Source of the DNA: Cordia subcordata | Taxonomy: Eukaryota; Streptophyta; Magnoliopsida; Boraginales; Cordiaceae | Direction of reading: 5' to 3' | Length of the DNA stretch: 64,000 nucleotides | NCBI GenBank assembly: GCA_028554755.1 | Contig: JAPTOF010000002.1 | Span: 29,829,001-29,893,000, forward strand | Part shown: positions 13,188 to 24,163 of the stretch, one piece after another | Layout: every line of letters starts with the position of its first letter | Position numbering within the stretch: the first letter of the stretch is position 1 | Program-made: the position numbers and the translations under genes | The notes under the pieces: generated by a model | Told to the model about the DNA's origin: nothing | Databases searched by the model: none | The model's input: the letters and a program-made list of their open reading frames with translations, nothing else

Positions 13188-13345
13188 TTACGTCATCTTG
13201 AAAATTGTATGGGCAAGCGGCCAAGGCTGTTGCCATCCGAGACCAGACGTACCAATGTTTGTAAAGGAGTCCGCGCTGCCGGAAGTTGCGGGCTGTCCTA
13301 TTGATTCCAGCAATAAGTAGGCAATAAATGCTGTTTTTAGAAGCT
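13188..13345 (-). pseudogene. Possible coding fragment, unrecognised
   Basis: A GC-richer island in AT-rich DNA. On the minus strand one frame stays open for about 50 codons up to a TAA at 13188-13190, reading in part ESIGQPATSGSADSF and GWQQPWPLAHTIFKMT. It has no ATG, but its upstream edge has an AAACAG that could be a splice acceptor. The composition is protein-like, so it may be a relic last exon. I do not recognise the family. No neighbouring exon was found. Confidence 0.2.
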
Positions 13346-13400
13346 AGCTTGGGGGTAGAAAATTCGAGACTTGGTGCTCTTTGTAAATTATGTCTCCAAT

Positions 13401-13629
13401 TAACTTTGGGTTGGCTTAAATTAGTTTTTTTAAAAAAGTATCTTTTATATAATTTTTTAACATAAAATATTTTTTTAAAAGTTTAGCTTTTGGAAAAAAA
13501 AAGCTGTAAATGTTTCTAAAAATTTTAATTTTTTAAAATTAATTTAAATACTTACTACAAAATTAAAGAGATATCTAAAAAAAAAAAAAAACTTTCTTGT
13601 GAAAAACTCAATCCAAACAGACACTAGTA
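13401..13629. mobile_element. Degenerate Tourist-like MITE (copy 1)
   Basis: A/T-rich, with the same internal style as the copies at 13842 and 40994: paired A and T runs around TTTAGCTTTT/AAGCTG. The right end CAATCCAAACAGACACTA matches the family terminus. The left end (GGGTTGGCTTAAATTAG) is eroded, and no target duplication is readable. Confidence 0.5.
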
Positions 13630-13710
13630 AAATAAGACTCTATTTAATGTGCTCTAGTTTAACTATATATTAGTTCACAATGATCAAAAAGCAGCTCCTG
13701 TAATAGAATT

Positions 13711-14390
13711 GGACCTCCTGTACATGCTGAAAAGCAATTTTTACCCCCGTCCCCCACGAACCCAAGTTGCTAACAGCTTATTAGGCTAAGCTTATTTGGA
13801 ACTTAAGAGATGTATAAAAAGTAAGTAATAGAGTGCTCTAAGAGCCTGTTTAGATTGGTTTTTTTTCAGAAAAAATTACTTTTTTTTTTGAAAAAATTAT
13901 GTTAAATTTGTAATAACTATTTGATTTGGTTTTAAAAAAAGCTAATACTCTGAAAAAAGTTCAAATATAGCTTTTTTTAGAAGTCAAAATTTTCAGCTTC
14001 TAAAAAAAAGCTGTTTTTCAAAAGCTGTTAAAAAAACGCTTTTCAAAAAAGCCAATCTAAACGAGCCCTAAGACTCTTAGTCTAGCACTTACTAGAGTAA
14101 GCTGGATCACCAAGAATGTTATTACTACTACATATGATGTTTAAGCAGGACCTCCTATACATGCTGAAAAGCAGTTTTTACCCCTCTCTTCCCCCGCCCC
14201 CCCCCTCCCAAAAAAAAAAAAAAAAAGCTAACAACCTATTTGGCTAAATTTATTTGGAACTTATAAGATGTAAATAATAAAAAATATGTGATAGAGTGTT
14301 CTAAGACTCTCAGTCTAGCACTTACCAGAGTAAGCTGGACCACCGGGAATGTTATTACTATTACACATGATGTTTAAGCTACACGGGCTG
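13711..14390. repeat. Diverged tandem duplication (207-bp unit), one copy interrupted by a MITE
   Basis: The block starting GGACCTCCTGTACATGCTGA at 13711 recurs at 14148 as GGACCTCCTATACATGCTGA, followed in both copies by AAAGCA.TTTTTACCCC, GCTAACA, TTATTTGGAACTTA and GTCTAGCACTTAC.AGAGTA. The spacing is 437 bp, of which 230 bp is the MITE at 13842-14068 plus its duplicated TAA, so the ancestral unit is 207 bp. The second copy has no MITE. Confidence 0.75.
13842..14068. mobile_element. Tourist-like MITE (copy 2) with TAA target duplication
   Basis: A 227-bp element. Left end GAGCCTGTTTAGATTGG; reverse complement of the right end GGGCTCGTTTAGATTGG. It is flanked by TAA at 13839-13841 and 14069-14071. 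The interior is nearly self-complementary A/T tracts. It sits inside one unit of a tandem duplication whose other unit retains the uninterrupted TAA site, which independently fixes the borders. Confidence 0.85.
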
Positions 14391-16054
14391 CATATGTATG
14401 TATGTATATATATCTTTTTTTATAGAAATTTATACCCATAATCATCATATTTTTTACTTTGCTTCAAAACTGTCATCCTTATCTAATGTTCCTCCTAATT
14501 TCCTTTAGTAAACGAGAAATTTTAAATTACACTCTTTTTAAAAAAAAAAAATTAGAAATACAATTAAAACAATTAATAAAAAGATTGACAATTAACAAAA
14601 ATTTAAAAAATATGATGATTATGGGTATAAATTTGTGTTTTGAGTCGAATTTGAGTTGATAAGCAAAATAATAGAGATAGATGTTACTTTTCAGGAAAAA
14701 AATAAAATTATTTTATTGTTATCAACTGTTTGATACAACTCTTTGGCAACTTAGATTGAGAAATTCTTCAAAAAATAAATACCTTGTCTATCAATAAACT
14801 TTCTCCAAATATAAGTCAATATTTGATCACCCTATAAATAAAGAAAATAAATAAATAAAATATTAGCAAATAAGTAGAATTTTAAAAACTCAACAATACA
14901 CAATTTTATATATGAAAAATAAGAGTCTCATCATGAGAAAGTACATTTGAATCAATCAGTACCATATCCAAAATTATAATTTCATTATTTGATTTAAAAT
15001 TTAAAACATTATGCAATTGTCAAACTCGGACAGTTAAATCCCAATCATGTGAATTGGAGCTCAATTGGTTGATACTATGTTGTTTATGATCCATTTTCAA
15101 GAAATTTTGCACAAAGAAAAAAAATAATGATAAAGAAAAGGAGTATTGAAAAAGTAGAATTGTAAGAATGGTATGTAGTAAAAGGAAAAAAGAGAAAGCA
15201 ATGTACATGTAGCTGCATGCATCAAATGCTAAGGTGTAATCTTTATAAGAAATTTAACAACTAATATATATACATATATATATGTATGTATATGTGCGTA
15301 TATATATTTATATGTATATATATACATTGCATTTATTGATTAATGGTTAAATGCAACGGAAATAGGTTCAACTATAAACATGCTAGGATGTGGTCTTTGA
15401 GCTTCTTAAAATTAAAGTACAGAAACATAAAAAGGTAAGGCAATGACATTGTATACAATTATATTGCAATGATAAATTCCAACAAGTGATTATGAAAAGG
15501 TAAAAAATAGAAATGTATAAATGCAATATAATTAAATGGTTAGTTACCAACTCTGTGACAATGATTAATAAATTCAATACACTCAATATACACATAATTG
15601 CAATGATTATAGAAAAGCAATGCAAAACAAACTTAAAACAGAGCGAGTAATGCAACAAAAATGTGTTATTAATGCAATATATAATTATATAGGCAAGACA
15701 TAATTGCAATGTAATTACATGGCTAATTATCAACCCCATGACAACGATCAATACATTGAGTACACAAAATACATTGTATCGCATGACATATACTAAAAGC
15801 TCTAAAATTTACGTGTCATTTTGAAAACAGCTGATATGGCAGCTCCTCAAACTCATACAATTTTTTGAGGTAAAACTTTATTAATATAATATAAAAAGAT
15901 AGTACAGATTAGATGTTTTCTCGTTTGGTTCAGGCATTTTAAAGATTCCACCACTCCTTTGGTTTCTTTTGCCAGAATGGGTTGAGTTTTCCATTAATAA
16001 GTCTTTGTCATTCAGAGTAAAAAGATTAAAAAAAAATTCAGAAGAAAGGAGCAG
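14391..16054. other. AT-rich intergenic DNA with TA/TG microsatellite
   Basis: No gene recognised. A TA/TATG-rich stretch lies at about 15262-15330. The minus-strand open frame at 15383-15784 (133 codons) is made of Ile/Leu/Cys/His codons from A/T-rich repeats and has no recognisable domain, so I treat it as accidental. Confidence 0.5.
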
Positions 16055-16268
16055 GATAATGACGATGTGATCCATTGTGACTTCCTATATTTTCACAAAA
16101 AGAATAAAATGAAACAATGACACACCCCAAAATTTGGATATTCTAAGCATACTTTAAGCTTGATAATGACGATGTGATCCATCGTGACTTCCTATATTTT
16201 CACAAAAAGAATAAAATGAAACAATGACACACCCCAAAATTTGGATATTCTAAGCATACTTGAAGCTT
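16055..16268. repeat. Recent tandem duplication, 107-bp unit x 2
   Basis: GATAATGACGATGTGATCCA starts at 16055 and again at 16162. The two 107-bp units end in CTAAGCATACTTTAAGCTT and CTAAGCATACTTGAAGCTT. By eye they differ at only two positions (CCATTGTG/CCATCGTG and CTTTAAG/CTTGAAG), so the duplication is young compared with the other repeats nearby. Confidence 0.95.
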
Positions 16269-16810
16269 ATTGTTTTTATTATGAAAGAAGAATTCACTTT
16301 ATTCAAAATTATATATATTAGATTCTAATGATGAAAATATATATTATGAATCAATTAAGAATCAAATAATAATATTTGTAATAGTGGTGTATAGGTTCGA
16401 ATTAATTAACTTAACCTTTGATTATTACATTCGAGTCACTAACTAACAATTCAACTGAGCATAAGTTTATATGAATTACAATGAGAATGATAAGAACCCA
16501 TACCTAATACTATAAGCGAGCCTCGTTAGTTTTAACATATATAATCATAGATATGAAATGATGAAAATGATGACCACTTAGATGATGCTTTTGACAATGG
16601 AAATATGGCCTATGGGCATCAAGAAAAATGGTACACCCTCATATTATAGTTTCATGATTAGTTTCTAGAATTTGTAGGTGATAGAGATTTTTTTGAAGGA
16701 TACTTTGTTTGGCTTCTTTTGTTTTTGTCTTTATTTTTTGCTTTTGTTTTATTCCTAGCTTGTTTGGCAATAAGGTTGTCAATTTTTGTTTTGTTTATCT
16801 TAGGTACTAT

Positions 16811-17033
16811 GGGCTTGTTTGGATTGTTTTTTTTAAAGTGTTTTTTTAATAACTTTTGAAAATAACTTTTTATGAAAAGTTGAAAATTCTGGCTTTTAAA
16901 AAACAACTGTATTTGAGTTTTTTTTAAAGTTTCAACTTTTTTGAAAGCTAAATCAAATAATTATTATAAATTTAATATAATTTAAAAAAAAAAAGGTTTT
17001 TTTTTTTTGAAAAAAACCTATCCAAATAGACCC
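16811..17033. mobile_element. Tourist-like MITE (copy 3)
   Basis: A 223-bp A/T-rich element. Left end GGGCTTGTTTGGATTG; right end reverse complement GGGTCTATTTGGATAGG. TAT is present at 16808-16810 and 17034-17036, a variant of the family's TWA target. Internal A/T tracts are as in the other copies. No coding frame. Confidence 0.7.
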
Positions 17034-17036
17034 TAT

Positions 17037-17919
17037 AACAACCGTTAGACACAAGGACCATCCGCTATGCAGTGAATAAAAACATAAAAAAGAAAAAGAA
17101 AAAGAAAACAAACTCTACTATTGGTTTTAGTTAACCTCAAACTAAACAAGTAGTATCGAGGGGGCAGCCAAAAGGCCAGTTCAATTGATTGGAATTCCTC
17201 TAATATCTAATGATAATTAATTGCTCATGGATAAAATTAGAAAATAAATACCTTAAAAACCAAAGGTGTTTGAGGATATAATTTATTTTATATCTAATTA
17301 ATGATCGATAATTAGTCACTTACTAATAGACTCGTATTCTTCAAACTTTACGAGGAACATCACGATAACTTTTTTTTTTTTAATTTTTATTTTAAAGAAG
17401 CCATCACCAATCATAGTCATCAATCTGTTGCTTGTCCTAGGTTTCTCATTATCTTAAATTAAGTCAATTTTTATATGATCTGTCTCTGGCTGTGATTTGT
17501 CTAACCTTTCCTTTTAACCTTTTGCTTTGCATGGAACTTTCAACCTGAAAGATGTATGCAACCATGAGTGGAACTTTTACCATATAACTGTTTGTTAGTG
17601 CATGCTAGATAAGTGGTAGTTGCTACTATAGTTCCCTATTCACGATTATGTTATTTATTGAAATAATATAGGATAAATCTCTCGATAGGTAAAAATATAA
17701 TAAATAAGATCTTCAATGCTTTGCTTACGTACAATTACAAAGCAATCGCGTTTGGTGCCACTTTTTACACATGATAGCACCAATGGCAATAACTTTAGAA
17801 AATTTCCATATAAACTAATAGAAAAAAAAAAAAAACCGCAGCTAGATAGTATATGTTTCACTGGAAGTTAATTGCTCGTTTATTTAAGACAGTGATTGAA
17901 GTGAATAGTGTAAAACAAA
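17037..17919. other. Intergenic DNA, nothing recognised
   Basis: AT-rich sequence between a Tourist-like MITE and the first hAT-like repeat copy. Short open frames only, none with recognisable content. Confidence 0.5.
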
Positions 17920-18667
17920 TAGGAGGTGTTTATTGTAAGTGCATAAATGAGGTAGCTTTTAATGTTATGACTGGTCAAAATGTTATTTTTTTAAATTATT
18001 ATTGTTCGGTAAACTAGTATTTCAAATAACTTTTCAAATAATTTTTAGCGTTTCTCAAAAGTTAAAAGTTTTAATTTTTTAGGAAGTTTTTAGCTTTTTA
18101 TTTTTTTTTGACAATACTACCCTTTCTTTATTTTTTGGCAATTTTATTCTTTTTCAAATCTCTCTTTATATTTTTACTTTTTCTTTTACCAATATAAATA
18201 AAAAGTAATACAAAATTGAATTTCAAATTCTATCTAATCATTATATACTAAAAAGTATAAGTTTTATTATTACTTTTTTTAACAAAATAAATTTTGAATC
18301 TATTATAATTAATTTTTACAATATTGATACAAATATTTTATCAAACAATTTGTTACATTTTAATATTAAAATATTTTTATAAAAATAAATATCTAACTAT
18401 AAAATATATTATCTTATTCTTATAATAGTAATAATAATTATAATTATCATAACAACAACAATAATAATAATAACATTATATTAATGTCCTTTTATATCAT
18501 TTTATATTTATCAACTAATCTAAGAACTAATTTTAGTGAACACATTTTGCTCAATCAGTTAGCTGAATAGCCATCAGCTACTCAAACAGTTATTAATTAT
18601 TCTAACAACTAATTTGTCGAACAAGCCTGAAATTACTCTAACAGCTAATTTTGTTGAACAGGCCCTA
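17920..18667. mobile_element. Non-autonomous hAT-like element, copy 1 of 3
   Basis: About 748 bp and homologous along its length to 50889-51639 and 55278-56009. Shared blocks in order: GACTGGTCAAAAT.TTATTTT, TTGTTCGGTAAACTAGT, a TTTTTAGC...CTCAAAAG region, an ATAATAATAATAACATTA..TTAATGTC segment, and CAACTAATTT before the right end. The ends (TAGGAGGTGTTTATTGTAA and reverse-complemented TAGGGCCTGTTCAACAAAA) resemble hAT termini. No target duplication is readable, and there is no transposase frame. Confidence 0.6.
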
Positions 18668-19778
18668 AAGAAAGGAAAAGTGGGATTCAATGATAATTAT
18701 TTTTAGCAAAAACAGCTTGTCAAGAAAGATAAACATTAAACGAAAATAAAGATGGAAATCAATGAAATTTACATGCATATGGGGTGGTATATATAACACC
18801 CCAACGTCACAATAGTCCTGTTATAAATTGGCAGATACAACATGGTTCGGTTGGTTTGAGACCATTACTAGATATTTCTTGATCAAGTGGAGCCACAATA
18901 TTAATTTCTGAATTTAAAATTTTTACAATATTTTTCATAACATAATTAATAAAATAAATTTTTTATTATAATCGTATGATTACTTACTTCGGAACCTCAT
19001 GTTTCAGTAGAGCAATTTTTTTTATTTTGTATTATTGTTAATATAAATTTCAAAATTGTTATCGAAAAAAGGGCAAAAAAAAAAAAGTGAAGCGAACAGC
19101 TTTGTTATTCTCATTAAGGTGCGGGGTCCACACAAGTTCTTTGTCGTCCAGAGCGCGACGCCCACAAGGCACGGCCTAAATATCGAAGTGAAGCGACAGT
19201 TTTTCACATAAACCCGTGTCGGTTTGTAGCTCCTAATTGGCGAAATGGACATTGTCGGCAACAAAATGGAATCTCCGAAGCTAACAATATTCACAATTTA
19301 TGGTTGAAAATAAAAACTTACGAACGAAAATTGCAATAATCATTATAGTCGAATTGAGGTAATTAGGTTCTACCTCTCTCTATATATGTATGTGGAAGTA
19401 TGACTTCCGAGAGTAACCCAAGAAATATTAGAATTACTTCTTTCATAGAGTGATAATCAGAGTCGAATTTGAATCCTTGAAGTAAGTGATAAGGTTGGAA
19501 ATAAGGGTTAAAAAGAAACTTGGCAAAATTTATAGTTTTATTTATTTGTTTACTTTAAAATAAGATTATGTTAGATTTATTTTAAAACTAATTTGGTTGC
19601 TTGTTTGGTTTCTAATGGAAATGAATCCCACTTTGAAAAACCAAAAGATTTTTTCTTTCTTTACATATTGGGAGCCTTCTTAAGTAATGACAAGAAGGGA
19701 TTTGGAGAAAAACTACTATACATAGTGGGCTCCTCATTTAAAACCACCACATGCATGCCTGCCTAGCACGGCCGATTG
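18668..19778. other. Intergenic DNA with a GC-richer island
   Basis: AT-rich except for about 19085-19290, which is GC-richer and holds a minus-strand open frame (19022-19294, 90 codons) that I cannot relate to any family. No splice or promoter context supports it as a gene. Confidence 0.45.
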
Positions 19779-20505
19779 AGCTTGGAGATGTGGTGTGGGT
19801 TTGGCCTAAGTTTTTGCTCCAGAACAATTATTTGAGCAAAATTCTATTCGCTAACGGTTGGCAGAATGTGAAGAGTTTGTAATAAAAAGTAATTGAAGGC
19901 TAGTTACAAATCTGCTTACAAGCTAAAAGGTGGGAGATGTTGCAGTTACCAATTAGAGCATTTTTATAGTGTTGGTCGGGCTTGGGGATGCAGCGGAGGT
20001 GTAGGTGAGGCCTAGGTTTCACTTCAAATTAATGTTTTGAGTAAAATTCTATTCACTAACTATTGGTAGAATGTGAAGAGTTTGTAACAGAAAGCAATTG
20101 AAGGCTAGTTACAAATCTGCTTACAAGCTAAAAGATGGGACATGTTGTAGTTACAAATAATAGCATTTTTATAGTGCCAACCGGGCTTGGGGACACGGTG
20201 CAGGTGTAGGTGTGGCTTAGGTTTCGCTCCAAATTAATCTTTTGAGTAAAATTCTATTCACTAACGGTTGGCAAAAGAAGAGTTTGTAGCCACATTTTCA
20301 TAGTGCCAGTCGAGCATGGGGACGTGGTACGGGTGTGGCCTAGGTTTTCCCTCCTAATTAATCTTTTGAGCAAAATTCTATACAGTAATGGTTAACAGAA
20401 TGTGAAGAGTTTGTAACAGAAAGCAATTGAAGGCTAGTTATAAATTTGCTTACTGGCTAAAAGATGGGACATGTTGCAGTGGTTACCTATCGCCCCATTT
20501 TTATA
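19779..20505. repeat. 205-bp tandem array, about 3.5 copies
   Basis: Units begin TTGAGCAAAATTCTATTC at 19832, 20037, 20242 and 20366. Each continues with CTAACGGTTGGCAGAATG, GAAGAGTTTGTAA, GAAGGCTAGTTACAAA and TGGGACATGTTG, then CATTTTTATAGTG, a CGGGCTTGGGGA block and GCCTAGGTTT. The third unit lacks about 81 bp after GAAGAGTTTGTAG. A partial unit precedes the array at about 19779. The array lies just upstream of a Ty1-copia remnant and may be part of that element's non-coding region, or independent satellite-like DNA. Confidence 0.85.
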
Positions 20506-20920
20506 GTTTTGTAGTGCATTACATAAAAGAGAGTTTATTGCATTTCGATTCATGGGCTCTTGCATGGAGTGTTACCAAAACGTAAGAGGTAAAAATCGTT
20601 GTATCCTAGGGGGGACACATCACTACCCTTAGCACCATTGTGAGGGCGTAAATCCCTTAAGGACATTATGCTTACGAGCCTAGGTATATTGTTTAATTCT
20701 TGTTATTTTTGGTCATATTAAACTGTTGTATCTTGTTTTCTAGAGTAATAAAATTTTGTTTAGTTTCTTTTAGTTCATTTCTAAATTTCTAGTATCAGAT
20801 TTTAGTTCATTTCTAAACTTTCAATTTGTATTTTTACTACAATTTTTCCAGCAGGTTCACTACTTAGAAGATTCTATTTTACTCACCAAACAAAGTCCTT
20901 TATGCAAATTTCGCAGGAAT

Positions 20921-21660
20921 ATGGCATGGATGGTGCAAAACCATTATCTACTCCAACAGCAACAAGCAAACTTAATGTTGCCGATGGTGACTTGCTCGAC
21001 GATCCATCAGATTTTCAAAGTTTAGTAGGGACTTCAATACCTCATAATGACACGCCTAGATTTGCAGTTCGCTATTAACAACATATGCCAATACATGCAT
21101 GCCCCACGCACATTTCATTTATAAGCTGCTAGCTATTGATGCAATTTTTGAAGAATACTTTGGAACGTAGTTTACTCATTCAAACTTGTCAAACTATGCA
21201 TCGCACAGGCTATAGCGATGCTGATTGGGCAGGTTGTCAAGACACAAAGATGTCAACTTTTGGATTTGCAATATTTCTTGGTCCAAATCTTGTGAATTGG
21301 AGTTTAAAGAAGCAAAAGACTGTATCAAAATCCAGTTATGAAGTAGAATATAGGACACTAGCATTACTTACTTCCGAGCTTATGTGGTTCTTACACATTC
21401 AAGAATTTCTACACATTAAACAACCACGACCTCCTGTAATTTTTCATGATGCCATGAGCACCATCTACATACGTCTAATCCTGTGGTCCATGGGAGAAGT
21501 AAACATATCGAGGTCAATATGCATTTTGTGAGGGAGAAGATTAACGATTGAACATTTCAAATAGATTTATTCAACAAACAATTGTTTCATCTACGTTTTG
21601 AAGCTCTCAGGTCCAAGCTTCTTGTTGCTGCGCCCCAGTCAGCTTGTTTGGGGGAGGGGG
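20921..21660 (+). mobile_element. Decayed Ty1-copia polyprotein 3' end (reverse transcriptase tail and RNase H)
   Basis: Relic of a Ty1-copia LTR retrotransposon. Translation from 20931 gives the tail of the reverse transcriptase region (KPLSTPTATSKLNVADGD, then [11 protein letters not shown]) with frame breaks and a stop near 21077. The frame at 21136-21531 carries RNase H hallmarks: YSDADWAGCQDTKMST, FLGPNLVNWSLKKQKTVSKS and SYEVEYRTLALLTSELMW. Past 21531, in broken frames, follow HFVREK and the FEALRSKL block. A purine tract (GGGGGAGGGGGT, about 21649-21661) marks the expected start of the 3' LTR. Gag, protease, integrase and most of the reverse transcriptase are absent. It is clearly non-functional. 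Confidence 0.92.
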
Positions 21661-21837
21661 TCGTGCCAATGTAGTGGTTTTAGATAATTATTAATATTCA
21701 AATTTAATATTGTACGAATATAGTTTATTCTTTGTCAGATAGAGTGACATTGTTATAGAATACTTGTACTATTTAATCTCCTGAGTGAATGAATGCAAGT
21801 GTGAAAAAGTTCCTGGGTCAAGATCCTATCATAATAG

Positions 21838-22067
21838 TAGTTCTCTCATATTAATATGATTGAGAAATCTTGACCATTTATAGGTGCAACATATCATCTC
21901 AACCACTCGTGAAATTCAAATCTTATAAAATGTGAGTATTAGGAAACAGAAAAAGTTTTTTTAAAAAATTACCCCTTTTTACAATTTGAATTTTATGAGT
22001 GGTGGAGATGATATGCTCTATCCATTAATGGTCACTATTTCTCTCGTATCAATATGAGAGAGCATTT
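21838..22067. mobile_element. Foldback MITE with ~90-bp arms
   Basis: The left arm (about 21838-21940: TTCTCTCATATTAATATGA ... ACATATCATCTCAACCACTC) is complementary to the right arm (about 21975-22067: GAGTGGTGGAGATGATATG ... TCAATATGAGAGAGCA). A spacer of roughly 35 bp separates them. A transcript across it would form a long hairpin. A short related piece (TCTCATATCAATATGAGAG) occurs near 48676. No clear target duplication was read. Confidence 0.7.
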
Positions 22068-23160
22068 GATACGAGAGAATGCTGATACAAAATTCCCACG
22101 CTTTTAGCTACCTCCCTTGTATAACGGTGAAAATTAGTTCACATTTTTTAATTTTAGGTATAAAAAAGAACTGTGATGGATATTAAAATTACAAAGCCAA
22201 ATCACATTCTGAATAAAGTTTTCCCCCTTTTTTTTGGGTATACTATTATTTATAAGTATATTAAAATTACAAAGCCAAATCACATTTTTTATTTTTAGGT
22301 ATACTATTATTTTTTATAGTTAATTATTTTTAAACTATCATATTTTCACTTTATATATATCTTATTATTTATAAGTATATTTTTCTTTTGTCATTTACTA
22401 TTTTATTTTTGTAATTTTTTTATTATTGTAGTAGTATTGTTATTAATCCTAATTTGAGACATCATGATAAGCCGATGCTAACCTTTTTTATTATAATAAC
22501 TTGGGGTGGTTGGTACTAACAATAAGAAATAATACCATAATATTTAGGCTCAAAAATAGTATTATGATATCTAGTGGATTTGAATGCTGAACAAGAAAAT
22601 GGAGGGAATTTGAAAATTAGTGTTAGATTCTCAAAAGGTAAGAACAGACATAAGTGGATTTTAATTGCAAAAATAATAGCCTAAGAGTTAATAGAGAATA
22701 TAAATACTGAGTAAGAATCAAAGCATCACGCTTGATAATTGAAAGTAAATGTAAAATTAGTACACAATCCACAAATTCCATCTTTTTCTCCAAAATCTCT
22801 TTTCAGCTAAATATAATCATTATCTCCCCAGACTTTCCTTAATTTCTCGCAATCCAAACTTTCACCTCGTTGATAGTGTCATAGTCCACCACCAGTAGAG
22901 AATGACTCAATTTAATTCACTTCCAAATATTATGAAGTGAATGGTATAGAAAACAAAGCATTTTGTCTATATAAAATTATGAGTAAAAATAAATAAAAAG
23001 TACAAAAAGAATATAAAATATATGAGGAATTATTCTTTGTTGATAGATTTCGAACAAATATCTATGAGTTTGATCAAGTTAGTATGATAATCAATTTTTT
23101 CAAGATAATCAATTTGATAATTTTTTGAGAAAAAAATTTGGAGCCAATAATACATCTCTA
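22068..23160. other. AT-rich intergenic DNA
   Basis: No coding frame recognised. It contains a short direct repeat: TTAAAATTACAAAGCCAAAT followed by CACATT occurs near 22173 and again near 22260, with ATACTATTATT nearby in both places. Confidence 0.5.
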
Positions 23161-23163
<3 letters not shown>

Positions 23164-23196
<33 letters not shown>

Positions 23197-23314
23197 ATAT
23201 ATATATATCTATATATATATATATATATCTATATCTATATATATATACATATACATATACATATATGTATATACATATACATATACATACATAAACATAT
23301 ATATATATATATAT
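23164..23314. repeat. Compound TA/TATC/TACA microsatellite
   Basis: About 150 bp of TA repeats interrupted by TATATC and CATATA units. The apparent Tyr/Ile ORFs on both strands (23125-23442) are the translation of this repeat and are not genes. Confidence 0.95.
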
Positions 23315-24124
23315 ATCACGTTCAATGTATGTTTTGAATTAGTTAAAGACAAAAAAATATTTAAGAACAAAATATTATTTATATGTTCTTGTTTAAACAA
23401 AACATTGCGTGTTTTGCCATTTACAAATTTAAAGAGGCGCACCTAGATCTTCATCTAATGTCAAAGATTTGTACCTACACATGCATGCTTTTATTTGAAT
23501 ATTTGTGAAACAATATAGATCAAATGATTACTTCGTTCATGAAAAACGTTTTTCAGTTCACTCACTCTATACTTCAACAAAAGATCTAAACTCCACAATT
23601 GAATTTTTACTCTCGTGAACATTTGACAACGATTTCTGCTTCAACTTTTCCTCCAAGTTATGTTTTTTCTGATGTTTTTGCATCATCCAGCTGAAACTAA
23701 TTACACATATTTATGTATGTGTGTATTTGTGCGTGCATATATAAAGAAGTGAGAAATCTTTTTGATGACAACTTTATTTTTTTGGATTTTGATAAGCTAA
23801 CAACTAGTTTTGAAAGGTAGCATTTTCTGCAATTGACAGTTGGTATAGTTGATAATTTTCTTGCAAGTCTTTACATGCATGACGCTTAATGATAAAGAAA
23901 TTCAAAGTTATTGCTGTATACTTTGATCAGCTGAAACTTAAATTTGACTTAGAAATTAAATTTGACTTAATGTAATATTTAGATAAACAATGTGTATCAC
24001 CGTAACATGTAAGAACGTGCGTATAGTATAAGAGGATTTTCCATGCAAGAACTATAATTAAAATTTTGATTCAACGAAGTCATAATTGCTGAATCTTGGA
24101 CTTATTTTGGACGTCACAAATTGC

Positions 24125-24163
<39 letters not shown>

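Noticed and set aside
15383..15784. 133-codon minus-strand frame
   Set aside because: It is Ile/Leu/Cys/His low-complexity sequence from AT-rich DNA, without Pfam-like motifs or gene context.
23125..23442. Tyr/Ile-rich open frames on both strands
   Set aside because: They are translations of a TA microsatellite.
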